The notes beneath the pieces are model-generated. The model had not been told where the DNA came from, did not search any database, and was given only the letters and a program-made list of their open reading frames with translations. DNA of 64,000 bases, from the NCBI RefSeq assembly GCF_958298935.1, contig NC_084931.1, forward strand, positions 17,015,334 through 17,079,333, written 5' to 3'. Source of the DNA: Phragmites australis. Lineage: Eukaryota > Streptophyta > Magnoliopsida > Poales > Poaceae. Shown here in pieces: positions 46,700 to 58,117 of the stretch (within the stretch, counting starts at the first letter, position 1; each line of letters starts with the position of its first letter). Position numbers and translations under genes: made by a program.

Positions 46700-49236
46700 T
46701 GAAAGTACCTTGATGTCACCTAGAGGGGTGAATATGCATTTTAAAATTTCATCCCATTTTTGAATAGTTGGCCTAAACTAATAGTGAAAAATAAACTAAT
46801 AGATTTTTCACAAGTAAAAACCTAAATATAATATGCTCAACTAGTGTATAAATACCCTAAAACAATTATGAAGGATTATAATCCTATGGTAACAAAGATG
46901 GTATTCAATTATAGAAAGATATATAAGTAAGCACATGAGCTAATAGGATGTTCCAATCCTACCGATCAAATATTCCGATACAAATCGGATGTTCCGATCC
47001 AGATATCGGATATTCTGAAGAGAAAACAACTAGATTGAATATCACAAAATTAATTCAATATAAATGCATATAAGCATACACGTAATTAAATCAATATATT
47101 GCACAAATGTAAAGAGATACGAAGATAAATGATTTGCTATCGAAGTTTGTATATCCACCGATATCATACGTCTCCATTAAGAAAGCTCAATCACACTTGA
47201 GCCAGGTTTCTTTCGATCTTTTTTCCCATGAGGTTGCACAATGCACTCCTCGTCTCCACTATAGCCAACGCTTCCTCCACTCTGAAGATGGTGAGTTCTG
47301 CTACCACTTTCAAACCTCCTCACAATCTTCACTTAAGGAGATCATCAGGAATCTATTATCAGCCATCTAGGAGATAGTGGTCTCCAAGAGTAACAAACTC
47401 CTGGATGCACTCTTCAGACTAAGCCAAGTGCTCAACACACACAACTAATGCGCCAACCATGAGATACCAAAGCACCACACCTCTCTCTCTACTCTCCAAG
47501 CTACAAAGCCCTTAGAAATCACAAAGCAAACTCAAGAAAGGAAGGGAGAGCACACACAACTGTGAAACATAAAGTTCACACACCTCTCAATCCAACGTGG
47601 AACACAAAGGTCTAACATCTCTATAGCTCTTTCTTGCTAGCACCACCACAGCAAGCTTCCACACTTACACAAGGTTTTTGGTCAGCCCCTTCCCCACAAG
47701 GAAGGCAAGGTATTTATACCCTAGCTCTAAAAACTAGCTAGATTAGAACTTCTGATCCTAAGAACAACGGTCAAATTCTAGGCAACGCACACCCAAATCT
47801 ACTAAAAAGCACACATTGGAACTTTCAATGCTAGATCGGAACTTTCGATCCAAAATCCATCCAGACTCGATAACCCCATGTTTATATATCTCGAATGTTC
47901 TGACAGATCGGAACTTCTAGTCCTCACATTGGAACTTTCGATCAGAATAGCTAACACTTTGAAAAATGATGATAACTTTTGCACTCAATATCCGATTTTG
48001 ATGATCTTGGACTCTATAAAAAGCTTATTCAGAGGGCTACCCCATCTCAACTGATTTTATTGATCTTAAACACATTGGATCAAGCCTAGGAACATTCCAA
48101 AAACTGATTCAAATACTTCTACCTATTTTACTAAGCTTAATCACCCAAGATTAAACTAAGTGCCACATGTCACACCAAACACCACTAAGGCATGGCCAAA
48201 CACACTTTTCATCACAAAGGTGACAATTGACACAAAGGGTTAAGTCTAAACCACCATTTAGATACCCTGAACACACTAAGCAAACTCTACTCATAAACCT
48301 ACCACACACTGAGCATATGGCATAAGCACTTAACATCATGTGAGCTACGCATCCAGCAGCCCCTCTTAATAGTATAGCTATCAATCTTATAACCCGGTCT
48401 CCCACCAAACATCTTGTATTCTAGTTATCTCTTTGCCTTGAACCATCCTATCAGATTTGATAAACACATCATCCGAGTCCGGATGCTTCTTCTAAACTTA
48501 TCATCAACTCTTCACTTAAACTAGATAATGATGTTCATTCTCGCTTCCCATCTCGATCCTCTCTTGATCTTCCGAAAGCTTGATAACATTCACTTGATTG
48601 CTTTCCATGCACTAAGCGTGGAAGACCTTTCTTTTCACATCATCTTCATCCAGCTCACCACCAAGACATAAATCGCAAGCATCAAGCACACAAGTTATCC
48701 ATTAAGCTTATCTTGATCTTGATCTTGCTTTTCTAACTCGGTATATTGAATATCTTAATTCAATACTTATCTTTATATGGAACCTAACCCTACTTACTCA
48801 AACACATTAATTTGATTAGTCACTTAATCTCCACGAGTGACTTAGCCTTCACGCTTATCGTCAATCTTTTTGAGCTTCTTCTTCATTTCATGAGCACCAC
48901 CTAGAGCTCAATAACTTTGATGCGTTTATCTGATCTTATAGCATTCTCAACGAATCTATACTTTATCACTTATACATCTCCCATGGAACAACTTAATAAT
49001 AATTCTTCATATAATTGTTATTTTATAGGTGTTATCACTACTTACCTGAGCATCACTTAAAGCTCATTCTTCTTGATGTATCTCTTTTGCTCATATGACA
49101 TTTCTCAATAAATTTATGATCAATCATTCATGCATCATCTATGAAATAACTTACTAATAATTCTCAATATAATTATTAGTACATATGTATTATTATTAAT
49201 TACTAAAATCACACTTCAAGACTAGATAAATCTTCA
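46700..49236 (-). mobile_element. Long LTR, Sirevirus-like, probably solo
   Basis: The + strand starts TGAAAGTACC and soon has CACCTAGAGGGG-TGAATATG, the same motif and position as in the Sirevirus-type LTRs. It ends GATAAATCTTCA after AATTACTAAAATCACACTTC, which parallels the ends of the LTRs at 6120 and 22113. A TATA box on - (GGGTATAAATACC, about 47709) gives - orientation. Many CGGAACTTTCGATC / CGGATGTTCCGATC-like motifs fill the U3 part. Flanks are ATAAG and ATAGA, not a perfect duplication. Confidence 0.65.
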
Positions 49237-50754
49237 ATAGACCATTCAAATTTATGAGAAATAATACTGTAGACATCATATGTTTTTCGTAAAATATGTT
49301 GAGTTATACTGCAAAACAAACAACTTATAAAAAAAGAACTCACGACCAAAATAGCCTGCCTATGTTCCAAACACCCAACCAATCACGTAGCAGCAAGACT
49401 ATGCATGGCTACCTAGTTCGGCCTAAACACGGTACAAAGTGCAGACGGTACAAATGTATGGCCGAAGCGAACTGAGCTGTCCTTGTGGTAGAACCCGCCC
49501 ATCCGAATTGAGTCAAAGTATATGTGATATGTTTAGTAGTTAAAGTGTGTACTCACGTTATATAAAATCATATTTTTAATCTTATTTAGATGTGTAATAG
49601 AAATGCATCTATATAAGTATGTGAGTGTGTACATTTGACTTTGTATAGATTTAAAAACAAATGTATGGCCAAAGGTCTACCTGATCAGAGTGCAGGTTTC
49701 TCTTAGGCCTAGTTCAAAGTGAATCTAATACTATAAAACTTGTTCAAACTGAAATTCACTCTATTTTTCATACTAAGGTGAAAAGAGATTAACACAAGGG
49801 TAAGCTAGCAATTGAGCTAACGATTTGGACGTGTTAGTTGCCATGTGTGCAGCAGCAGTATTGCTATTGGTAATCGTTTTTTAAGGAAAACTGTCTATTA
49901 TATTAAAAAGAAGAAACATCCTACGGATGTAGTTATAAAAATGTTGGCAGGAGCCATCACAAAAGCCTACTGTCTCCTAATAAATCGCTTAAGGCATCAC
50001 CCGCAAAAGCCCAAACACTCCCCTCATGCTAGATCTTCTGAATAATCCGGTTGCCGGGCTGCTCCTGTCTATCAAAGGTTCTTGCATTTTCGCTCATTTC
50101 AAATTTCCTAACAAGTCAGAAATGATGATTCAGAAGATGTTGGGCTTTTGTTGGAGTGTTGGGGTTGTTGGCCAGGGCCATCCACCATTGGTGAACCGAA
50201 GTGCTCTGCGGCCAGCCGTCCAGGTGGAGAGTTGTTTGTGAGACCCAGTGTGCAAGGCTAGTCGAGACACGCTTAAGGTGTATTTGGCTTTTCAGATGTT
50301 TTATAAGCTGTATCGTATAGTCTAGCTGAGCGGAAGCAGGTTGATCGATGTCATTTTTAGTGAAAAAAAATGTTTAGTTAGTTGTATTTTAGATATGTTG
50401 AACTGAGTTTATATTTGATTGACCGACTCTAAGGTCGTATAAGCAGAGGTAAGAATTGAGATGATAATTGATTGCTCATACGAAAATAATTTTATAACAG
50501 TGACAAGTGAGCCCGTTGAGCTAGGCTACGGAGTGAAGCTCGCTCCTGGGCCAGGCTAATAGCGTATATTTGTATTCACTGAGTTATACTGAAACAGTAG
50601 ATGCAAACAACTAATCACTTTTTTTAAGATTATATACATCCACTAGACTAGAGCAAATTCAAGCAACTAAATACATGAATCTTCATTCGGCCAAAAGATG
50701 GTGACAAATCTCCGGCTCCCATCGACACAATTGATAATGCGTGTTGCAGGCGAG
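49237..50754. other. No gene seen; intergenic DNA
   Basis: Open frames at 49845-50045 and 50026-50241 (+) are not recognised. A short segment at 50280-50350 resembles the end of a MITE (GTATTTGGCTTTTCAGATG). Confidence 0.35.
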
Positions 50755-51425
50755 GTTTGATTTACTGTTTGTGTAACGGTTACCGCTCCAAAAATGCGTG
50801 GTTATCGCGATAACCGCTCGAAATTCAGCTAAAATTCGTACAAAATTTATTTGCTAAAATTTAAAATTTGGTCAAAAAATTGTCAGAAGTGCCTCTCGGT
50901 ATCCGGTCAAATCGGATCGGTTACCGAGCGGTTTTGGCAACTAACCAAACGGTTTACATGATAACCGAAGACTAAATAACCGAGCGAATTTGATCAAAAA
51001 CCGAGCAATTTGAAGCGGTAACCGACCGGATGAACTCGTAATCAATGATTTTGTAGAAAAAAAAACACAAAAAATCACCAAAAAATCAGAAAAAAATAGT
51101 AACAAATATGACATGAGATTTGCTATGTTTTGTTTAATCAGAAAAAATTTGGCATGACCTTTGCTATATTTTGAAAGTTTTCAAGGCAACAAATAGATAC
51201 TAATAGTAATACGAGCATGAATATATAATTGTTTCATCGAATATATGCATAAATTACATATGTAACGCCTTAAATTAATAAATATGTTGAATTATCCGTA
51301 CTAAAGCTAAAAATACAATCACATGCCATCCATCAGTACTTAACAAAGTGATGGTCGATGCTTAAAATGTAGTTTGCATAGTATCCACATCACGTGCAAC
51401 CTACGAGATGGAAAAAAATTAGTAT

Positions 51426-52868
51426 AATACTGTCGGAGGGTGAACTCCTCAAGCGGGGATCCGGAGGGACCCTCTTTGAGATTCGGTCGGGGGATGATTC
51501 TGAATCCGCTTCGCAGGTGAAATAAATGGGCGTAAATGAGATGCAGGTGGAATGGAAGGATCGGATGCAGGAAGTAGTAAATGCTCAAGGGATTTTTAGA
51601 CAGGTTCGGGCCGCACTAAGCATAACACCCTATTTCTGTGTGTATGCTATAAATGCTCTGAGAATGTTTCTTTGAGTATCTGCTGAGTTACAAAAATATT
51701 TGACTAGTCTAGAGCTACGTGCTCCTTGTTCTTCGGTGCTCGTTCAGGTTCCAAGACTTGAACCGAACTCGTACTGGAATGGACCTGTCCTTCACCTTCT
51801 CTTTCTCCGGGGAGCTCGCCTGGCTTATATACCCGCCGGGGCGGTGGCGTGCCCAGAAAGGATGGCGTGAGCTTTGAGGCGTCATAAATGGAAAGCAACC
51901 ATCATGGGCTGCTGCGCGAGGTGACGGGGAGGGTTGAAAACGCGCCCCCATCCGATCTTGTTCATCATCATGTCGTTTTTCAACGGGTGCCGCGGGGAGG
52001 GCCCATAGGGCAGCGACCGAGCAACCCGGTGTGCTCGCCCGGTCAGAGCAGGTTTGACGCAGCAGGGTGGCAGGCGGGGTGCCTCGGGCTCTGCGACATT
52101 ATCCCGAGACGCGCCAGATGACTCACGATGGGACCCTTGCATTTAATGTCCCTACGCCTCCCTGCCAGACCGTGGCAGGGACTGACGGCAAGCGTGGGGA
52201 GAGCAGTTGGAAATGACAGGCCACGCGCCATCTTAAATGCAGCATCAGGCCTCTCACCGGCTGACACCTCACTGCTGGGCCTCTGTGGGGGCCACCAGCG
52301 AAGGGCTTCTCAGGTTCTCGGGGAACCGAGTGTTCGGGAGCCACTGTTCACGGCCCCGAGCACTCTCTCCCAGATACGCCCTTTCTTGGTTCTCGGGGAA
52401 CCGAGTGCTCGGGGGCCACTGTTCACGGCCCTGAGCACTCTCTCCCGGAACTGACTGTCTAGTGTCCTCAGGGAACCGAGTGCTCGGGGGCCACTGTTCA
52501 CGGCCCCGAGCGCTCTCTCCCGGAACTGGCTGATAGGGTCCTCGGGGAACCGAGTGCTCGGGGGCCTCTGTTCACGGCCCTAAGCACTCTCTCCCGGAAC
52601 TAACTTCCCTCGAGTCCTCGGGGGACTCGGGTGCTCGGGGGCCACTGTTCGCAGCCCCGAGCACCCTCTTCCCAGTACTTGGTCTTCTCAGGTCATCGGG
52701 GAACTTGGGTACTCGGAGACCACTGTTCATGGCCCCGAGCACCCTCTCCCGGAACTTGGTCTTCTCGAACCTCGGGATGATAATCCCCGAGGGAGGGTGT
52801 CACGTGGCACTCTGCTGTTCTGGCCTCGGGACTCGGGGACCTCTGGTTCCTGTATCACCGACAAATAC
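51426..52868 (-). mobile_element. Solo LTR with perfect target duplication AATAC
   Basis: The LTR is 51431-52863 (1433 bp). It starts TGTCGGAGGG and ends CACCGACA, so TGTCGG/CCGACA are inverted termini. AATAC at 51426-51430 and 52864-52868 is the target duplication. A TATA box on - (GGGTATATAAGCC, about 51827) shows that the LTR is in - orientation. The U3 part contains the tandem array at 52315-52780. No internal retrotransposon sequence remains, as after recombination between two LTRs. Confidence 0.9.
52315..52780. repeat. Tandem array, about 6 copies of a 75-bp unit, in the solo LTR
   Basis: The unit start TCTCGGGGAACCGAGTG or a variant recurs at about 52317, 52392, 52466, 52540, 52615 and 52691. 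Each copy has CTCGGGGGCCACTGTTCACG, then CCCCGAGCACTCTCTCCCGG. It lies upstream of the LTR TATA box, so it may act as repeated promoter modules. Confidence 0.9.
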
Positions 52869-52949
52869 CATTATATGAAAATAAAGTAGTTGCAAAAAGT
52901 AAATTATCATCACCTTTAGAACCATTAGCTTGGGGTACAATTAAATTCG

Positions 52950-53908
52950 GCTATATTGTACTCCTCGGTGGATATGAGCATTATCCGTCATATAGATAGC
53001 AACTCTGTCCAAATTTGCCCCGTCCATGCAGAAGTGGTTGACCATTGTCCTTGCAATATGGTGTAAAACTCAGGATCTTGCCACTCATAGACCCACTGAA
53101 TAGGAGGCTCTGACTGAGCATCGGGGACATGATAGTGGTACGGATATGATCCAGAACTACTCTCTATGCTATAGTTGTTGGAATAGCTCCTACTATATTG
53201 TAGTCCATCGTGGCCACCCTGTATGATATGCCTTTGTGAGGGTGGGGCACCGTAGTCCTGATCCTATATGGCATGCAAAAACTGACTCTCACCAGTGAAT
53301 TGCACGGGAGCAACGGCAGAGGATGGGCATGGAGGAACATCACCGCCCTGACTATCATCGTCACCGCTATCTGTCTTTGAGCTGCTATCATTCGATTCTT
53401 GGTAAGTTGGACTCTTTGGGTCACTATCCGTGCTCTCATCGCTTTGCACTTGTCTTTTTCCCTTACTCTTAATCTTCTTGCTCTTCTTTATATGCGCCAT
53501 TTGCTTCTTCCTCTTTCTTGTGTGTGTGTCACCTACCACTTTAGCAACTCACTGCTGTAAATCTTGTGGGTTCGCTGTGTCTGTCACCAGGTGAGTTGGT
53601 AGGGGTATGTCACTGTCTGTGTCCTCCTCATAAAGCTCAGGGGCAGCATTTGATCTCCCGGTCTCCATACAGTCCCGTAGCGGATTGTTCTCCTCATTCA
53701 ATGTGAGTTCCATAAGCCGCTGAAATGGATCATCATTAACAGTCAACCCGATGCCTGCATTTAAATTGTTCTGTATTCTCAGGTTGTAGTTGGCATAGAC
53801 CAACTTATGGAGCTTTTTGTAGCTTAAGCGGTTGCGAACTTTCGTATGGATAAATACAAATGTACTCCAGTTCCACTCACACCCACTAGATGAAGCGTAC
53901 TGAGACAC
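52950..53908 (-). pseudogene. hAT transposase, C-terminal dimerisation region
   Basis: The frame at 53908-53549 reads SGCEWNWSTFVFIHTKVRN and then LSYKKLHKLVYANYNLRIQN, which is the conserved hAT C-terminal dimerisation motif. It is followed by acidic, Ser-rich tail sequence with basic stretches (53539-53264). A stop separates the two pieces. The tail reading continues toward 52.95 kb (for example PIQWVYEWQDPEF). Confidence 0.75.
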
Positions 53909-53962
53909 TAGGTGTCTGGCAAGTATTATTAGTGTAGGTGTAGATGAACCAAATATAGACCA

Positions 53963-54600
53963 CTATTGCGCTGCAAGTAGGTAAAGTGATATAAGTTTTG
54001 GAAAAGTAGATAAAATGATGCAATAGTTAGATATGTTAACGCAATTCGTACCAAGTTGAGTCCTGCCGTCACAAGCCATCCATGAAGCGAGCGGACCTGT
54101 GAATGACAGAGACTTTATTAGATATATTTCAACCTCAATAAGTGTTTTTGCGGCAGTACTAACATCGGTCATCCTCTCGAATGTCATCCAGAGATCTTCG
54201 AACAAGTTTGGACCTGTGCCATACGCGTAGTGTGTGCGGGGGTTCAGTGCGAACGCTGCAAGTTGATGATCGAAGCATTAGTACCATAAGCATTAGAACC
54301 ATAAGTATTAGTACAATAAGAATGCAAGTGGTAGGAGTGTATCACCGGCATTCATGCAGGTCCCATTCGCTAAATCATGCATTCTACGATCGATAATTGT
54401 CATGTACTTTTCAAAAGAATCCCTATCATTACGATACAACGAATCATACTCCTACTTGACAACGGTGTATCTCAGGAGCACCTTACTCAATGTTGGTACC
54501 TTGTCTTGGTTAGCAAATCAGAGGAATGCATACAATGGCTAAACGGAATCGACAACTATTTTAAGATTGTCCAATCATGGTAAGCTAGATAGGTAGCTAT
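53963..54600 (-). pseudogene. hAT transposase, central region, with stops
   Basis: On - the sequence reads PTLSKVLLRYTVVK, a stop, then EYDSLYRNDRDSFEKYMTII and IIDRRMHDLANGTCMNAG. After a gap it reads AFALNPRTHYAYG and then LFEDLWMTFERMTDV. LNPR.HY is the usual context in plant hAT transposases (DUF659/zinc-finger BED type). Stops and non-coding gaps (possibly introns) break the frame. Confidence 0.7.
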
Positions 54601-54900
54601 GTGCATATCTTCTAATATCAGAGCTAATGTAGCAAGACTGCTAGAGCTTACTAGACACCATCCATTACATGAACCTACCATTTCGGCGTAGAAAGCTTTC
54701 AAGAAATCGATAATTTGTGTCAAATCTTGTAGTATTCCATCTCACCAACTCTCCACTAATCGCGGCCTTCATCATTTCATATAGCTTTGAATGATTGTAC
54801 ATTCATCACGATATGTACCTTGCATTTTGAATGATCATATCATGTTCTCTAAATTTAGCGACTGATTTTAATATTAAATTTATCGTTTGGTTGCCAAGCT

Positions 54901-55492
54901 ATCAGAGGTTCAAAGCCGGTTTTGGTTGGTTACGAGCAAAAAATTTACACTTCGGTGGATTGGCAATCATTTTTTTTCTTGGAGATCATTAATTTCAAAT
55001 ACGAAGTCAATATAAATGGGCCAAGAGTTTAATTGACCGAGTCAAGAAAGGCACACAGCCTCCGGTTATTAGTATTTTCCAAGTCAAATTGTATGAGCAC
55101 TCTGGACTCGGTCCAGTCAAACTTTTTCTTTGGTGTCCTGTTAAGCTTTGAGCACAACCACTGGACATCTGCGTCTCCCCAGCAAGACTACTCGTAGGAG
55201 ACCTAACCACGATGTTTATGTACTTATTTGACTTTCGACCAATCCTATCCAAGAACATTTCTCCTATTTTATGATTAACTTGTCAATTGGTACAAAGAAA
55301 TATGCGGAAACAAAAGATACACCGTTGTAGTATGCACTTTTGTTGACCAAGATACCAGTGTCAAATTCTTCCATGTTCTTCTTGGCAACTTCCATTGATC
55401 TCTGCATTTGGTTTCTTCACTCTGTAAGTTAGTTGTTACTAACTGCAGCGGCTACAAATCCATCTCTCCCACAGCTGATTCTACCGCCGGAC
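54901..55492 (+). other. Upstream region of the PLAC8 gene
   Basis: No other gene is seen. The 5' leader probably lies within the last 100-150 bp. No clear TATA box is visible. Confidence 0.35.
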
Positions 55493-57037
55493 ATGGAAGC
55501 CGTCGATTCACGCCAAGATCAACACCACCACGCTGCAGCAGTGATCAATGGCGAGAGGGAGCTGGAGCTCGTCGGAGAGCGCGACAATACCGCTTCCACC
55601 TCACCTGTCGTCGAGCAAGAAGGGCCCGATCCAAGAACCGACGGCCCGCGACCGCCTGGGCGGGCGCGCCGCCTCGTCCGGAGGCTCCGCCCGGCGAACG
55701 TCGCGCGCGCGTGCGGGCGGTGGCTGAAGCACCCGGCGCACCTCGCCCTTGTCGCGTGGGCGCTCTGCGTGGCGGCGTCCGGCTCTATGCTGGGCCTCCT
55801 CCTCCTCGGAGCCCTCGACGGCGCCTTCCCGCGCAGGTCCCTCCGCAACCGTTGGATCGAGATCAACAACCAAGTCCTCAACGCGCTGTTCACGCTCATG
55901 AGCATCTACCAGCACCCCGCTCTGTTTCACCATGCCGTCCTGCGGCTCTGGTGGCGGCCAGGCGACGCCAAGGAGCTCAGGGAGGCCTACTGCAGGAAGG
56001 GCGCTGTCGCCGGCGCGTGCCCCCGCCGCGGCGAGCGGGTGCACATGTCCGTCGTGGTCGCGCTCCTCCACGTTACCTGCTTCGCGCAGTACGCCATGTG
56101 CGGGCTCTATTGGGGGTACTCGCGCAAGGCCCGGCCGGACGCCGCCGAGACCTCGCTCGTCGTGGTCGGCACCGCCACGCCGATTTTCGCCGGCCTGTAC
56201 ATGTACTTCAGCCCTCTGGGGAGGAAACACGGGCCAAGCGTGCACCAAGAACCGGACGACCGTTCAGTCTCTGACGACGACGGCGGCGCGGTTGAAGTGG
56301 TGATCGCCGCCGGGAGAGCGGAGTGGGCGGGCGGGCTGCTTGACGTCGGCGACGACCCAACGGCGTGCTGGCTCTCGTGCCTCTGCACGTTCTGCGTGTT
56401 CGGGTGGAACATGGAGCGTCTGGGCCTCGGGAACGCGCGCGTGCACGCCGTCATGTTCGCGCTGCTGTGCTTCGCGCCGCTGTGGGTGCTCAACGTCGCC
56501 GCCATGAACATCCGGGACGAGGCCGTCGGCGACACGGTCGGCGTGGCGGGGGTCCTGCTGTGCGCGCTCGGGATGCTCTACGGCGGGTTCTGGCGCGCGC
56601 GGATGCGGCGGAGGTACGGGCTCCCTGGCAGTCATGCGTGCTGCAGGGCCTCGCCGTCGCTCGCGGACTACGTGCAGTGGATGTTCTGCTGGGGCTGCGC
56701 GTTGGCGCAGGAGGTGCGCACCGCGAACCTCCTCCTCGACGTCGAGGCTGGCAGTGTCCACCATAGAGACTCCGGTAACGGGCGAGTTGATGCCACTACT
56801 CTGCATCCTATGCCGAGGGAAAATGGAGTCATGTCGCCATGTCAAGCAGGGGCTTCCGAACTTGCAATGGCGGGGACCATTGACGCCCACTCTATTCGGC
56901 TGGCGAGTTACTCGCCGTGTCGAGGCGACGAGTCACCATTGCTGCGGCAGGAGCGGGGTAGTAGCTCTTCTTCTGGGGAAATGAGGCCGCCCGTGCCGCC
57001 GTCGATACCGGACGGAGAACGTCGGCGAGTTCAGTGA
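55493..57037 (+). CDS. DUF2985/PLAC8 domain membrane protein, single exon, 514 aa
   Basis: ATG 55493 to TGA 57035-57037. The hydrophilic N-terminus (1-77) has acidic and Arg-rich parts. The DUF2985 region spans about 78-240: HPAHLALVAWALCV, SGSMLGLLLLGALDGAFP, RNRWIEINNQVLNALFTLMS and CFAQYAMCGLYWGYS. The PLAC8 region (about 278-410) has the Cys-rich motifs ACWLSCLCTFCVFGWNMERL and CCRASPSLADYVQWMFCWGC, then ALAQEVRT. Predicted membrane segments lie near 82-108, 186-206, 221-240, 315-337 and 345-363. The C-terminal 100 residues are low-complexity. The family is membrane-associated; some PLAC8 proteins affect organ size or metal transport, but this two-domain type has no assigned activity. GC content is very high, as in many intron-less grass genes. 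No disabling change is visible. Confidence 0.9.
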   Translation: MEAVDSRQDQHHHAAAVINGERELELVGERDNTASTSPVVEQEGPDPRTDGPRPPGRARRLVRRLRPANVARACGRWLKHPAHLALVAWALCVAASGSMLGLLLLGALDGAFPRRSLRNRWIEINNQVLNALFTLMSIYQHPALFHHAVLRLWWRPGDAKELREAYCRKGAVAGACPRRGERVHMSVVVALLHVTCFAQYAMCGLYWGYSRKARPDAAETSLVVVGTATPIFAGLYMYFSPLGRKHGPSVHQEPDDRSVSDDDGGAVEVVIAAGRAEWAGGLLDVGDDPTACWLSCLCTFCVFGWNMERLGLGNARVHAVMFALLCFAPLWVLNVAAMNIRDEAVGDTVGVAGVLLCALGMLYGGFWRARMRRRYGLPGSHACCRASPSLADYVQWMFCWGCALAQEVRTANLLLDVEAGSVHHRDSGNGRVDATTLHPMPRENGVMSPCQAGASELAMAGTIDAHSIRLASYSPCRGDESPLLRQERGSSSSSGEMRPPVPPSIPDGERRRVQ

Positions 57038-57407
57038 CAGTAAAATATGGGTGTACAGAATACAGAGATCAGACAATGTCTTACTGTTTACACTGCTTTT
57101 TCCTTCTCAACTTGTTTTTTTTTTCTGAATACATTTCTATAGCCTGCTCCAATCTCGAAACTCAAAAAACTTGTGGTGATTTTTCAGTTTTGAATCGATG
57201 AACAAAGAGGCATATCACATTGCTTTTCATTCAGAACACGACGTTGAAATATGATTATATTGGCTCTTGGGTGAGGTGGTTAACGCATGAACTTTCCTTC
57301 TTTTCTTTTCCCGGCGCATTTAATTCATTCATATCGCCATAACAGCATCAGAGCTAAACATGCTTAGTCAGTCTCTATAAGCCATATTGATTGATAACCT
57401 GATCAGC
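57038..57407. other. Shared downstream region between two convergent genes
   Basis: These 370 bp separate the ends of the PLAC8 gene (+) and the WUN1-like gene (-). Both 3' UTRs must lie here and may overlap. No other feature is seen. Confidence 0.5.
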
Positions 57408-57881
57408 TCAGATGGCAAGCACGAGGCCAGGGAGGTTCCTACGAGCCCGGTCCGGGAGCCGGCTCTGCCACACCTGCTTCGATTGCGAGCATGCCGCATT
57501 CGTCGTCGTCGCCGACGCCGCGTCGGCACTGCTGCCGAGCATTGTCACGACGAGCGCGGTGTTGCAGTATTCGCGCACCTCGGTGACGCGGCCGCTGGGG
57601 CCCACGGTCCACGCGTGCACCCAGTAAAGCGCGCCCGTCGCGTCGGTGCCCTCGGCCAGCACGGTCGGCCCGAAGGCGTCCACGGACCGGACCGTGAACG
57701 GGAGTCCGCCCTGCGCGGCGCCGGCGCCGCCGGTAAGCAGGCGCATGAGCACCAGGTGCTGGTGCGCGCGTGGGCCGTGGAACCACCAGTCCACGTCCGG
57801 GTTCAGCAGCCGGCGCACGGCGTCCCCGTCGCCGCGCTCCAGCGCGCGGTACAGCTCCTCCACCACCGCCTTGCTGCTCAC
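57408..57881 (-). CDS. Wound-induced protein 1 (WUN1)-like, SnoaL/NTF2-fold protein; start codon uncertain
   Basis: The frame ends at TGA 57408-57410 and covers about 157 codons from position 57881. It reads SSKAVVEELYRALERGDGDA, NPDVDWWFHGPRAHQHLVLM, FTVRSVDAFGPTVLAEGTDA, GALYWVHAWTVGPSGRVTEV and REYCNTALVVT, matching WUN1/SAG20-like proteins across the whole core. Their small alpha+beta barrel is of the SnoaL/NTF2 kind; expression rises with wounding and senescence, and no reaction is assigned. The frame is open upstream to a TAG near 58008 but contains no ATG; position 57881 is a GTG. The first in-frame ATG inside lies about 45 codons in and would lose half of the core. The only ATG in the leader (about 57936) is in another frame. 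The gene is convergent with the PLAC8 gene. Confidence 0.75.
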   Translation of the reverse strand: MSSKAVVEELYRALERGDGDAVRRLLNPDVDWWFHGPRAHQHLVLMRLLTGGAGAAQGGLPFTVRSVDAFGPTVLAEGTDATGALYWVHAWTVGPSGRVTEVREYCNTALVVTMLGSSADAASATTTNAACSQSKQVWQSRLPDRARRNLPGLVLAI

Positions 57882-58074
57882 CGCCTCGGCCGCGCCGCCG
57901 TCGTCGAGTCGTATGCCGGCATCACCGGCGACCTGGCCCTTCTCGCTAGCCAGCTTGGTGGAGTGAGCGAAGTCTCGGAAGAGGAGGGGAGAGAGATAGC
58001 TTGTTAACTAGTGGTGGCTGTGTAGGAGTGTGAGTGCCGGAGAGGTGGAGTGGAGGGAGAAGAGGTTGTCACCT

Positions 58075-58086
58075 CCTTATATAGGA
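58075..58086 (-). promoter_or_regulatory. TATA box for the WUN1-like gene
   Basis: CCTATATAAGG on the - strand is a strong TATA box. Transcription would begin near 58045-58050, giving a leader of about 165 nt to the GTG at 57881. The leader sequence is pyrimidine-rich. Confidence 0.75.
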
Positions 58087-58117
58087 GGACCATGTGTCTT
58101 GGCTTTGTCATGTGAGT

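Larger units (their letters stand above)
50755..54900 (-). mobile_element. Decayed hAT transposon carrying a solo LTR
   Basis: The transposase reads on - from about 54.6 to 53.0 kb with stops. The left part (50755-51050) is packed with GGTTACCG / CGGTTATCGCGATAACCG-type motifs in both orientations, as in hAT subterminal regions. The solo LTR at 51431-52863 splits the left part from the coding part. Exact ends and the 8-bp target duplication were not identified. Confidence 0.55.

Noticed and set aside
46695..49241. ATAAG/ATAGA as a target duplication of the long LTR
   Set aside because: Only three of five positions agree, which is not enough to claim a duplication.
52315..52780. Regular array considered as a CRISPR-like locus
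   Set aside because: The whole 75-bp unit repeats without unique spacers and sits in an LTR of a plant genome; it is a plain tandem repeat.
55408..56890. Long alternative frames on both strands over the PLAC8 gene
   Set aside because: They are composition-driven shadows of the very GC-rich coding frame, which alone carries the DUF2985 and PLAC8 motifs.
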